DNA from: Robertmurraya siralis
GTDB lineage: Bacteria; Bacillota; Bacilli; Bacillales; Cytobacillaceae
Assembly (NCBI RefSeq): GCF_005502275.1
Contig: NZ_SWLZ01000002.1
Coordinates: forward strand, 186,001 to 250,000
Direction of reading: 5' to 3'
Length of the DNA stretch: 64,000 bases
The position numbers and the translations under genes were made by a program. The notes under the pieces were generated by a model that saw only the letters and a list, made by a program, of their open reading frames with translations, did not search any database and was not told the DNA's origin. Positions 17,622 to 26,132 of the stretch are shown piece after piece (positions within the stretch are counted from its first letter, which is position 1; each line of letters begins with the position of its first letter).

Positions 17622-18788
17622 TTAAAAGTTTTCGAAAAACAACCGAATTACATCGGCTCCGCCAATAAAAGTACCCAGTGAACTGCCAAGGTTTGCGAAG
17701 ACGATGACGAGTAAGACGCGCGTAACTTTATTAGACCAAAAGCCTTTTACTGAAAATACATCTTCTGTCAGTGTTTCAAAATCACTCACATTTGGTTTGC
17801 TAAAAAAAGCTTGGACAAATCCGGCGAACCAACCGGCTGCTAGAAGCGGATTTAATGATGTAATTGGGGCAGCAATAAACGCTGTTACTATCGCGAGTGG
17901 ATGTCCTAATGCCATTGCTGCCCCAATCGCTGATAAACAACCATGCCAAAGCACCCAGCTAAGCGTTTGCTGCAAACCGGCATCAGGATTGGCTAAAAAT
18001 GTATAAGCTATAATCGCCAATATCACAATTGGAATCGACCAACCAATTATTTTCGGAGCCTTCGATTTTGGAGGAAGCTTTGATAATTGTTTTAAATCAT
18101 GATCCTTGTTGATTTCCTCTTTAATGCCTGGAACATGGGCTGCCCCTAGGACAGCAACAATTTTTTTGCCTGGTGCCTCCTTAATTTTTTGTGAGAGATA
18201 CTGGTCTCGCTCATCAATTAACGGCACTTTTAGACGTGGAAAAGACTCAGTAAATTCATTCAAAACCGTATTAATCATGTCTTTGCTTTTCATTTTCTCA
18301 AGTTCTTCTTCAGAAATGGTGTCTTTGCTGAAAATACTTGCCACTACCTGTGTTAACAGCTGGGCCTTTCCCCACAGTCCCACTTGATGCCATATTCTTG
18401 AAAAGGTCGTCTGAATATTTCGGTCCGCAAGTACTAATGTAGCACCTGTTTCTTTGGCAGATTCAATTCCTTGAATCATCTCTTGTCCAGGTTGAATTCC
18501 TAACTGATTTGCCATTCTTTTTTGAAAAGAAGAGATAGCAAGATTGATAAGCAATAATGAAGCTTTTTTCTGCTTAATGACACTGAATATATCCATGTCT
18601 TTCCAACTGTTACCCTCCATGATCGATTGGTATCTTTGTTCATCAAGCTCAACACAGACAGAATCAGGCTTCTCTGCTTCGATCACTTCTTTTACTTGCT
18701 CTGCACTTTGCTTGGATACATGGGCCGTGCCAATTAAAATGTATTCTTTTTCATCTAAAAAAATTCTTGTTACATTTTCTTGTTCCAA
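17622..18788 (-). CDS. TraB/PrgY/GumN-family membrane protein
   Basis: A 388-residue protein. The N-terminal two thirds is the TraB domain with the two conserved histidine blocks IGTAHVSKQSAEQV near residue 20 and VLGAAHVPGIKEE near 215, plus the VCVELDEQRY glutamate motif near 45; these resemble the metal-binding GX2H/EX2R sites of Tiki-type proteases. The C-terminal third has four or five transmembrane segments. In Enterococcus the family member PrgY lowers peptide pheromone activity, but most bacterial members are of unknown function. I set the start at TTG 18788, where GGAAGG lies about 10 bases upstream; an ATG at 18836 is also open but has no such site. Confidence 0.85.
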   Translation of the reverse strand: MEQENVTRIFLDEKEYILIGTAHVSKQSAEQVKEVIEAEKPDSVCVELDEQRYQSIMEGNSWKDMDIFSVIKQKKASLLLINLAISSFQKRMANQLGIQPGQEMIQGIESAKETGATLVLADRNIQTTFSRIWHQVGLWGKAQLLTQVVASIFSKDTISEEELEKMKSKDMINTVLNEFTESFPRLKVPLIDERDQYLSQKIKEAPGKKIVAVLGAAHVPGIKEEINKDHDLKQLSKLPPKSKAPKIIGWSIPIVILAIIAYTFLANPDAGLQQTLSWVLWHGCLSAIGAAMALGHPLAIVTAFIAAPITSLNPLLAAGWFAGFVQAFFSKPNVSDFETLTEDVFSVKGFWSNKVTRVLLVIVFANLGSSLGTFIGGADVIRLFFENF

Positions 18789-18960
18789 TGATAAATTACC
18801 TTCCTTTATGTACAGATAATACCTATTATTATACACTATTCACTGTTGAAGCGATAAAAATAACCCAGCGAATTTGGAGATATTCGTTCCAGTCACTCTG
18901 CTAAGAGAATTTAGTAGCTAGTTTTTCAGGGCTAGAAAAAAGAATTCATAAAACACATAA

Positions 18961-19917
18961 TCATGTACGAATCCAGGTTGGAATACCGTCATCCTCATCA
19001 AATTCAATGATGACATCTGTCACTCCTTTCATTCCATGAATTTTCGCTTCAATTCGATCCTTAATTTTCCCAGCTTGACCAACTGTGAGATTTGGATCAA
19101 TCTCCAGCTTCATTTCAATATGGAAATCTTCCCCCTCCTTAACGGCATATAAAGTTTGAATATCTTTGATTTCCGGTTGCATTAATATAAATTTGGCGAT
19201 GATTTCTTCAAGATCATCATCGGCTTCACCGAGAATTCCTTTTGCATTATCTAAAAAAACTCTCCCTACAACAAAGAACATCATACCCCCAATTAGAATG
19301 GAGGCAACGCCTTCTGCTGCATGGATCTCGGCAAAATAGGCCAACAGGATCCCGATAATTGCGATAATTCCTCCAAGTGTGGCAACGAAATCCTCCATAA
19401 AAACAAGTTTTGTAGCTGGCTTCGCCCGTTTTAAATGCCGAAAACTCGTCGGGATGATGGCTAATTTTTTTGCCTTAACATTCGATTCATGAAGCACCTC
19501 TTTCATCGCCTTAAAAAGAACATATGCCTCCAACAGCACTGCTACTCCGAGCACTAAAATATTCACGACAATTCCTTTTGATTCTGTCGGATGAAGAATA
19601 TGATAATACCCTTCTTTTATCGTTTCATAGCTCATAATTCCAACAATAATGACCGCTCCAAGTAAAACCAAATTGACAAGGCGTCCAAAACCATTCGGGA
19701 AGCGATCCGTTGGCAATTTTTTACTTAATGCACTGCCGATATAAACAAAAAATTGGTTCGCTGCATCTCCCAACGAGTGCATCGTCTCTGCAAACATCGC
19801 CACATTTCCCGTAAAAAAATAGGCGCTTCCTTTTACAGCAGCAATAATCGCATTCACGACTGTCGCAATTAATGATGATTTATTTCCTTGCTTCAATAGA
19901 CTGTTTCGTGGCTTCAT
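18961..19917 (-). CDS. Cation diffusion facilitator (CDF) family transporter
   Basis: A 318-residue efflux transporter with about six transmembrane segments and a C-terminal cytosolic ferredoxin-like domain (HIEMKLEIDPNLTV to VIIEF). The first metal site is in TM2 (FAETMHSLGDAANQF, HxxxD) and the partner site in TM5 is FMEDFVATLGG (E/D rather than the zinc-type HxxxD), which points to manganese or iron rather than zinc. B. subtilis YdbO is a related protein. The ATG at 19917 has a perfect CGGAGGAAAC site; an upstream in-frame ATG at 19971 adds 18 basic residues but has no site. Single gene, divergent from the L,D-transpeptidase. Confidence 0.88.
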   Translation of the reverse strand: MKPRNSLLKQGNKSSLIATVVNAIIAAVKGSAYFFTGNVAMFAETMHSLGDAANQFFVYIGSALSKKLPTDRFPNGFGRLVNLVLLGAVIIVGIMSYETIKEGYYHILHPTESKGIVVNILVLGVAVLLEAYVLFKAMKEVLHESNVKAKKLAIIPTSFRHLKRAKPATKLVFMEDFVATLGGIIAIIGILLAYFAEIHAAEGVASILIGGMMFFVVGRVFLDNAKGILGEADDDLEEIIAKFILMQPEIKDIQTLYAVKEGEDFHIEMKLEIDPNLTVGQAGKIKDRIEAKIHGMKGVTDVIIEFDEDDGIPTWIRT

Positions 19918-20093
19918 CTGTTTCCTCCGTTTGGAATTGGCCTTATAAGTCAATCTAAGCTTTTTGCTCATTATAGCTCTCTGTTAATAGATTTTACTAA
20001 ATACAGCTTATTTATTTTTTGTTTCAACAAATCGTGAAACTCCTCTCTTCGTTCTCATATAATGTACTATCTTTACTAGGGAGGTTGCCTATT

Positions 20094-20588
20094 ATGATCC
20101 ATACTGTAAAAGCAGGGGAAACATTATATCAAATTTCAAGAGACTATCGCACCCCTTTATCCGCCATCATTCAAGCAAATCCTCACTTAATTCCCGATCG
20201 GATTTATCCTGGCCAAACAATTGTCATACCTGGATTTCCCAACATTGACACGATACCTTATACGATCGATATATCGACTACTAATCGAATATTGACCTTG
20301 TTACACAACGGCGTTCAACAAAAACAATATCCGATAGCTGTTGGAAGAATGCTTCATGCAACACCAATCGGCAATTTTATCATTATCAATAAAGCACCAA
20401 ATCCGGGAGGACCGTTTGGAACAATGTGGATGAGTTTATCAAAAGAACATTATGGCATCCACGGAACGAACGATCCAAGTTCGATCGGCAAGGCTGTATC
20501 TAGAGGATGCATTCGCATGCATAATCATGATGTTGAAGAACTGGCCCGCATTGTACCTATTGGAACACCCGTTTTAATACATCCTTGA
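20094..20588 (+). CDS. ykuD: LysM-L,D-transpeptidase (YkuD-type)
   Basis: A 164-residue enzyme with the same length and layout as B. subtilis YkuD: LysM peptidoglycan-binding repeat at residues 2-47 and the L,D-transpeptidase domain at about 52-164. The catalytic motif is intact, with [20 protein letters not shown] giving H123 and the nucleophile C139. It makes 3-3 cross-links in peptidoglycan; the Bacillus homolog is made in the mother cell during sporulation. No signal peptide is seen, which agrees with that. The ATG at 20094 has an AGGGAGG site 8 bases upstream; the frame is open further but only in non-coding-looking sequence. Confidence 0.92.
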   Translation: MIHTVKAGETLYQISRDYRTPLSAIIQANPHLIPDRIYPGQTIVIPGFPNIDTIPYTIDISTTNRILTLLHNGVQQKQYPIAVGRMLHATPIGNFIIINKAPNPGGPFGTMWMSLSKEHYGIHGTNDPSSIGKAVSRGCIRMHNHDVEELARIVPIGTPVLIHP

Positions 20589-20671
20589 AAATTAACCGAA
20601 TAAGCTTTTCTCTGTAGTCAAGACTAAGGAAAGACAGGTGAATCGATTTTATATTGTACAATCGCCTAATT

Positions 20672-20759
20672 AAAAAACGAACAATATTACGTTTATTCAT
20701 CTTTTATACGGCATTTTATGATTTTAAATTCTGAAAAAGCTAAATGATGTTCGTTTTTT
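20672..20759. promoter_or_regulatory. Widely spaced inverted repeat before threonine ammonia-lyase
   Basis: Twelve-base arms AAAAAACGAACA (20672-20683) and TGTTCGTTTTTT (20748-20759) are exact inverses with 64 bases between them. The 3' arm ends in six T, so as RNA it resembles a large-loop terminator. As DNA each arm resembles the PurR box core (CGAAC with flanking A/T), one to two mismatches from consensus. Confidence 0.5.
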
Positions 20760-20814
20760 AACTTGAAGTGCGCCATTATAAATGGATTCAGCAATTAAAA
20801 AGGAGAAAAACAGA

Positions 20815-22020
20815 ATGATTTCATACGAGGATATTGTAAAAGCACATAATAAAATGAAAGGCATTGTCCATCTAACCCCATTGGATTACTCTAAAACTTT
20901 TAGCAATTACGCACATAATGATATTTATTTAAAATTGGAAAACTTGCAGAAAACCGGCTCCTTTAAGGTACGAGGCTCCTATAATAAAATGATCTCTTTA
21001 TCTAAAGAGGAAACACAAAAAGGAGTTGTAGCCGCCTCAGCAGGAAACCATGCTCAAGGAGTAGCTTATGCAAGTACGATGCTCAATATTCCCTGTACGA
21101 TTGTGATGCCAATAAATGCTCCATTGAGCAAAGTGCAGGCAACAAAAGAGTATGGAGCGAAAATTGAATTACAAGGTAAATCCTTTGATGATGCTCTCGC
21201 CTATGCACTGGAGCTAAGAGAGAACACAGGCGCAACTCTAGTCCACGCCTTCGATGATGATCAGGTTATGATTGGACAAGGTACTGTTGGTCTTGAGTTA
21301 GTCGAGCAACTACCCGATGTAGAAGCCATTGTTTGCCCGATTGGAGGAGGGGGCCTCATTGCGGGAATTGCTGCGGCTGTAAAAGAAAAGCATCCTCACA
21401 TCAAAATTTATGGAGTAGAGGCAGGAGCTTGTCCAAGCATGGCGATGTCGCTCGTTGAAGGTCGACCGATTACCGTTGAAGCTGATCCAACAATGGCTGA
21501 TGGAATTGCTGTCAAAAAACCCGGAATGGCCCCGTTTGAGCTAGTTCAAAAATATGTGGATGAGATATTTACTGTTAATGAATTGGAGATTGCCCGAACA
21601 ATGCTCATGCTATTGGAAAGAAATAAGCTTCTTGTTGAAGGCTCCGGTGCTGTCGCCTTAGCCGCCATGCTCTATCAGAAAATTCCCGTCAAAAACAAAA
21701 AAGTCGTCTGCCTTGTAAGTGGTGGCAATGTAGATGTCAGTTTTATATCAAGGATTATTGAAAGAGGAATGGTCGAAGCCGGTAGATTTATGCGTTTCAG
21801 TGCCATTTTGAAGGATCAGCCTGGGAATCTTGAAAAAATATTGGGGATCGTTACTGCACGTGGAGGCAATGTTCTCGATGTTTCATTAAGTCATATTGGC
21901 AACAAAATTTATCCAAGCTATGCCCAGCTCTCCCTGTCAGTCGAAACCAAGGATCAAAAGCATATAGAAGAAATTACTCAAGCATTAAAAAATAAGGGAT
22001 ACGACCCAGAGCTGGGGTAA
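20815..22020 (+). CDS. ilvA: Threonine ammonia-lyase with ACT domain
   Basis: A 401-residue PLP enzyme converting threonine to 2-oxobutanoate and ammonia, in isoleucine synthesis or threonine degradation. The Schiff-base lysine is K51 in GSFKVRGS, and the phosphate loop is CPIGGGGLIAG near residue 180. The last 75 residues form one ACT domain (FSAILKDQPGNLEKIL). This is the shorter catabolic-like form common in Bacilli, so isoleucine feedback control through a two-ACT domain is not expected. The ATG at 20815 has a GGAG site at 8 bases; another in-frame ATG at 20782 has none. The inverted repeat at 20672-20759 may control it. Not next to the ilv operon. Confidence 0.9.
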   Translation: MISYEDIVKAHNKMKGIVHLTPLDYSKTFSNYAHNDIYLKLENLQKTGSFKVRGSYNKMISLSKEETQKGVVAASAGNHAQGVAYASTMLNIPCTIVMPINAPLSKVQATKEYGAKIELQGKSFDDALAYALELRENTGATLVHAFDDDQVMIGQGTVGLELVEQLPDVEAIVCPIGGGGLIAGIAAAVKEKHPHIKIYGVEAGACPSMAMSLVEGRPITVEADPTMADGIAVKKPGMAPFELVQKYVDEIFTVNELEIARTMLMLLERNKLLVEGSGAVALAAMLYQKIPVKNKKVVCLVSGGNVDVSFISRIIERGMVEAGRFMRFSAILKDQPGNLEKILGIVTARGGNVLDVSLSHIGNKIYPSYAQLSLSVETKDQKHIEEITQALKNKGYDPELG

Positions 22021-22110
22021 TGGTTCAAAGTCGTATTAGTCATATTGCTCTATGCCTGCTTCCATCAAAAGGAAAATAGTAGTCTGTCTTGTATATGTTG
22101 GCAAGGATAA

Positions 22111-22133
22111 AGCTCATCTATAAGAGATGAGCT
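22111..22133 (+). terminator. Short hairpin after threonine ammonia-lyase
   Basis: A perfect 9-bp stem (AGCTCATCT/AGATGAGCT) with a 5-base loop lies 90 bases after the stop. It has no T-tract, so its role as a terminator is only possible. Confidence 0.35.
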
Positions 22134-22235
22134 AAGGGCAGACCGCAATGCTTACTCTCTTCGTTACTTTGTCTTGTAATTAGATGCATTTAGTTTAATC
22201 TGCACTCTGAGTTTCTTTATAAAGAAATTGATTTA

Positions 22236-23422
22236 TCATTCGTTTTCGTTATATTTAACAACCGGTGATTTTTCCTTTTGCAACGCATCCATTAAATCAG
22301 GACCAACATTCAAATGCTCTTCTACTAGCTTTTTAGGAGTTAAGGCCATCCATTGATTCAATGAAACATCTTCAAAACGATTGCTCTTAAATATTTCCAA
22401 AAACCACAGGCTTTCAGTACCTATATTCTGAATGTAATGACCCATAGCAAAAGGTACGTAACCAACGTCCCCTGCTTGATAATTAAAGGTGCGGGCCTCC
22501 CCGCTTGCGGCAAAGACGGTCATTCGACCTGTCCCCGTTAAATAATACTGCCACTCATCATTGTTCGGATGCCAATGAAGCTCACGCATACCTCCCGGTT
22601 TAATTTCAACCAAGGCTGCCGCAATATTCACCGATGCAGGAAAATTTCTGGCATCAACAATACGGACTGAACCACCGGATGTTATTATTGGAGCTTGTTG
22701 ATGCAAATGGTAGGTAAGATTTTGCGGAATCGCTCCATATGGACTTGATACCTTATCTGATTCAATTGACCCAGGCACCTCAGCCTGAAACATATATCTT
22801 TGTTTAGTGGGGATATGTTCAAATGCCCGTTCTGGAACACCAAAATTTGCGGAAAGTACATCCCTTGGTGTATGCGCAAACCAATCCGTAATCGTAAATG
22901 TACTCAACTCGGAAAAGTTTCCATCATCGAAAACCAGTAAAAATTCACAACCATCATCTAACCCTTGAATTGAGTGGGGAATTCCTGCCGGAAAATACCA
23001 CAAATCACCTGCACTTACATCAGCAATAAAGTTTCTTCCGTTCTGATCCACTGCTGTAACTCGCGCCCTGCCTAAAATCATATAAGCCCATTCCGCTTGC
23101 TTATGCCAATGCATTTCCCGAACCCCCCCCCGGAGTAAGACGCATATTCACCCCTGCGAGTGTTGTTGAAATTGGCAGTTCTCTTGCTGTAACCTCCCGC
23201 GACCAGCCACCATGATATAACTGCATATGGGTATCAGAAAAAGAAAATTTCAAATTCGGAATCGTTCCGGCATCTGTTTTAGGCGGTACAAACATATCAG
23301 GATTTTGAAGATCTCTCAACACATTTCTTGGTCCAAGATCGGTTGCGCCCGCTCCATCCTCTCTTATCGGCTGGGGAATATTCTCATAAGGATTCCTACT
23401 TGCCTTTTTTATTTTCGAGCAC
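22236..23422 (-). pseudogene. oxdD: Oxalate decarboxylase (OxdD-like bicupin), broken by two single-base frameshifts
   Basis: A bicupin that would turn oxalate into formate and CO2 with manganese. Three frames must be joined. The first cupin's metal motif is [12 protein letters not shown] and the second is [14 protein letters not shown]; the lid is SELST, where B. subtilis OxdC has SENST. The [16 protein letters not shown] start is closer to the spore-coat OxdD than to OxdC. Break one is in a run of nine C at 23123-23131: eight would keep the frame through [12 protein letters not shown]. Break two is in a run of six A (minus strand, 23405-23410): five would join the GTG at 23422 to the body. 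Both are +1 in a homopolymer, so sequencing error is as likely as decay. Without the fixes the longest frame is 22236-23114, 292 residues. Confidence 0.85.
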
Positions 23423-23621
23423 CTCTCTTTCAGGAAAAAATTATTCAAATTAATTTATGTTGCGAGGTTCCATTTAATGCTAAAATCGCTTAAACAAAGA
23501 AATAGCACATGGAGCCCATGTACTATCTACTTAAGTTTATAAAAGCTTACTACGATCACCCGAAAATTTCACTTTATTTTATCGTGCTTCAGTTTAGACT
23601 ATCCCATATTTGCCGCTTTCA

Positions 23622-24431
23622 TTACTTCCGATACGGAATATTCAATAATTCTGGAACTGTTGCAAACTCCAAGCCCTGTTCCTTTATTGCTGGAATAATT
23701 TGACGAAGAGCTCTCACCGTATTCGTCCGATCCTCATCCCAAGCAGCTCCATCATGCATGAGAATAATCGCTCCTGGATGAAGATTGCTAAGAATATGAT
23801 AAGCAATTTGATTTGGCGGGGACTCATGCCAATCCAATGAATCAATCGACCAGGCAACAACTGTGTAATCCATATCCCTAAGCTGTTCTACTAACTCATT
23901 ATATAAAAAACCATACGGGGCACGAAATAATTTTGTCCGATAAGCAATTAAATTGGCCAAGCTGCTCTCTGTTCGTGCAACTTCTCTTTCTAAAATACGA
24001 ACATCTTCCTCTTCTACAAGATTCGGATGCCAATATGTATGATTTCCAATAATATGACCTTCTTCCAAAATTCGTTTCACAAGATCAGGATATGCTTCTG
24101 CCCTTGATCCTAACAGAAAAAAAGTGGCTTTTATTCCATTTTCCCTTAATATATCTAATATTTGCGGAGTAAAGCGTGGGTCAGGGCCATCATCAAAGGT
24201 TAAAGCCACCATTTTTGATGTTTGTGGTCCACTTAAAACAACCGTTTCTGGATATCTCTCCTGCAATAAATAATTGGAAACGGGATATCGTACACGCTCT
24301 TTATTTTCTGAGCCTCCTTCGAGTTGAGGTAATCCTTGCGGCTGTTGTCCTTGAATTAAATCTCCTTTAGCGAATAAAGAAAACATCAATACGAAACAGA
24401 ATGATATCCATGTGAGCGTTGTTTTTCCCAT
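23622..24431 (-). CDS. Polysaccharide deacetylase, NodB family, secreted
   Basis: A 269-residue exported enzyme of the carbohydrate esterase 4 family, which removes acetyl groups from peptidoglycan or chitin-type sugars. There is a signal peptide of about 25 residues (hydrophobic core SFCFVLMFSLFA). NodB motif 1 is TFDDGPD near 85, motif 2 the metal histidines HTYWHPN near 142 with the preceding GHIIGNH, motif 3 RAPYGF near 185, motif 4 DSLDWHE near 207 and motif 5 ILMHDG near 232. All metal and catalytic residues are present. The start at 24431 (ATG, AAAGGA about 10 bases upstream) is preferred over an upstream TTG. Bacillus homologs act in wall or spore-cortex remodelling. Confidence 0.88.
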   Translation of the reverse strand: MGKTTLTWISFCFVLMFSLFAKGDLIQGQQPQGLPQLEGGSENKERVRYPVSNYLLQERYPETVVLSGPQTSKMVALTFDDGPDPRFTPQILDILRENGIKATFFLLGSRAEAYPDLVKRILEEGHIIGNHTYWHPNLVEEEDVRILEREVARTESSLANLIAYRTKLFRAPYGFLYNELVEQLRDMDYTVVAWSIDSLDWHESPPNQIAYHILSNLHPGAIILMHDGAAWDEDRTNTVRALRQIIPAIKEQGLEFATVPELLNIPYRK

Positions 24432-24567
24432 ATACTCCCGTTCCTTTCTCAATATAAAAATTTACAAAAAAAGTCATTTGCAATTAGTATCTTTATTGGA
24501 ATATTACTTTATTCTTTTTTCTCAAAGTTGTCTTAAAACAATCTTATTGAATATGTGATCTTAACTT

Positions 24568-24622
24568 TGACTTGATGAACCGAGAAGGAAGATCTGCTTT
24601 CTCCAAGCGTTTCATCAAGTCA
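24568..24622. repeat. Long inverted repeat with 11-bp arms
   Basis: TGACTTGATGA (24568-24578) pairs with TCATCAAGTCA (24612-24622); an inner GAGAA/TTCTC pairing extends the stem. No gene is near on either side for 100 bases. Possibly a structured small RNA. Confidence 0.45.
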
Positions 24623-24643
24623 GGGCAAGCCTTCAGCCAGGCC

Positions 24644-24677
24644 AAAAAAAAGGTTTGCTTGTTAGCAAAACCTTTTT
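24644..24677 (-). terminator. Terminator of the unknown 187-residue gene
   Basis: A stem AAAAAGGTTT..GC with GC..AAAACCTTTTT is followed on the minus strand by eight T residues; it lies 112 bases beyond the stop at 24789. Confidence 0.7.
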
Positions 24678-24788
24678 AACGAATATGTTAATATGTATTG
24701 GTTGCAGTAATTAATTTTCTACTAAGAGCAGACGACCGATTATTAGGCTAAAAAATTCATAATGATCATCAATCAATTACATAAACAG

Positions 24789-25352
24789 TTAGTTCTTTTT
24801 ATGAGAAAACAGCAACTTATATTTTTTTTCATCAGCAGTATCACAATCCATTCTGATCATATGTCCGATGAATATACTGGTTTCCCCGTCTACCAATCCA
24901 TTTAAAGAAACTCTAGAAATTGTGACCCCTTGAACACTAATATTTTTAACAAATCCAACTATATCATCTTGGTTTTCAGTTTCATCTATACAAATTGTGA
25001 CAACTAAATTATTCTTTTGGGCAAAAATAAGAGTCTCTTCAAATAAATCTTTGGTTTTATTGTTTTTAACAAATGCTTGATGTTGTTGTTTCTGTAGATT
25101 ATAAAGTAATTCCAGGTTTTTTTCATATTCCCCGTTAATATCTACCCTGAAAACATCTTCTATTCTCCTTACAATATAACCATCGTAGTTTCCGTCAGGT
25201 GCAACATGCTTCATAATAAAATGTTCAGATGTTATGAAGTCAATATAACCTACGGAACATTTTTCGGGCTCAATATAACTAGAATAGACAGAAACCATTA
25301 CTCCTTCATTAAGTGAACGTTTTAATGCTGAAATGATAACATTCTCCTCCAT
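24789..25352 (-). CDS. Protein of unknown function with two tandem similar domains
   Basis: A 187-residue cytosolic protein. Residues about 18-85 and 112-182 look like two copies of one small beta-barrel-like domain: each starts with an alternating hydrophobic strand (VMVSVYSSYI, LVVTICIDET), then a (V)G(Y/F) turn, a strand, DG and an I..(R)(V/M)D end, separated by a Gln/Lys-rich linker. Small barrels of that form are common in RNA- or nucleotide-binding proteins, but this is inference. A GGAGAA ribosome binding site supports the ATG. No known family is recognised; the gene has its own terminator and no operon partners. Confidence 0.65.
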   Translation of the reverse strand: MEENVIISALKRSLNEGVMVSVYSSYIEPEKCSVGYIDFITSEHFIMKHVAPDGNYDGYIVRRIEDVFRVDINGEYEKNLELLYNLQKQQHQAFVKNNKTKDLFEETLIFAQKNNLVVTICIDETENQDDIVGFVKNISVQGVTISRVSLNGLVDGETSIFIGHMIRMDCDTADEKKYKLLFSHKKN

Positions 25353-25491
25353 GTTTATTCTCCTTTATTATTGTTTATTTTTTCTTGTTACTAGGTGAAA
25401 GAAGCGATCAAGAGCTTGCATTTATAATTAAACTGAGTATCCTTCTTTAAGTTCCGTCGTCATACATATAGCTTTGACCGTTTACTAAAAA

Positions 25492-25514
25492 AACGTTAGG
25501 AATCACCTAACGTT
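25492..25514 (-). terminator. Terminator overlapping the pcp stop codon
   Basis: A perfect 9-bp stem AACGTTAGG/CCTAACGTT with a 5-base loop, followed on the minus strand by seven T. Its 5' arm includes the last codons of pcp. Confidence 0.85.
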
Positions 25515-26115
25515 CAGATAATACTTTTATGCAAATCTCAATTCCTCTTTTCAAGTCAGCATGTGACCAGCTTGGAATCTTACCGTGCTGTATTGCAAGT
25601 TCATGGGATGCTGGAATATGGATAAATCCTGAAGGCATCTGTATTTGACGGGTCTTAGCATAATGTAGTCCCTGATACATCACATGGTTGCAAAGATAAG
25701 TTCCAGCAGTGTTTGAAATTTCAGCTGGAAGCTCCTCCTCTTTTAAACGATTGACCATTTGCCTAATGGGCAGTGTTGACAAATACGCATCCTGTCCATC
25801 ACTTTCAATCACTTCATCTTCCAATACATTTCCACTGTTATCTGATTCACCATCGTTTATATTTATTGCAATCCGCTCCGGTGTAAGCTTATATCGACCA
25901 CCGGCTAACCCCAATGAAATAAGGGAGTCTGGTTGTATCTTATCAACATGCTCAAGCAGGAGTTTTCCCGCTTTACGAAAGTCAACAGGAAGTACTTCAC
26001 TTTGAATCTGATAATCGCCAACGATTTTTCCATGCAACTCCTCAACAATGCGCATTGTCGGGTTTATCGTAAAATTTAAAAATGGTTCAAAGCCAGTTAA
26101 TAATAGTTTTCGCAT
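25507..26115 (-). CDS. pcp: Pyrrolidone-carboxylate (pyroglutamyl) peptidase I
   Basis: A 202-residue cytosolic cysteine peptidase (family C15) that removes N-terminal pyroglutamate from peptides. The catalytic triad is complete: E80 in TPERIAIN, C142 in TYLCNHVMY and H166 in GFIHIP; length is close to the 215-residue B. amyloliquefaciens enzyme. The product sits 17 bases after the isoprenoid-synthase-like gene at 26133, and both are on the minus strand, so they may be co-transcribed, ending at the terminator that overlaps its stop. The start is ATG with a GAGGC-type ribosome binding site. Confidence 0.93.
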   Translation of the reverse strand: MRKLLLTGFEPFLNFTINPTMRIVEELHGKIVGDYQIQSEVLPVDFRKAGKLLLEHVDKIQPDSLISLGLAGGRYKLTPERIAININDGESDNSGNVLEDEVIESDGQDAYLSTLPIRQMVNRLKEEELPAEISNTAGTYLCNHVMYQGLHYAKTRQIQMPSGFIHIPASHELAIQHGKIPSWSHADLKRGIEICIKVLSER

Positions 26116-26132
26116 CTCTCATAGCCTCTTTT

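Noticed and set aside
20019-20093. An extended N-terminus of the L,D-transpeptidase
   Set aside because: The ATG at 20094 has a strong ribosome binding site and gives the standard 164-residue length.
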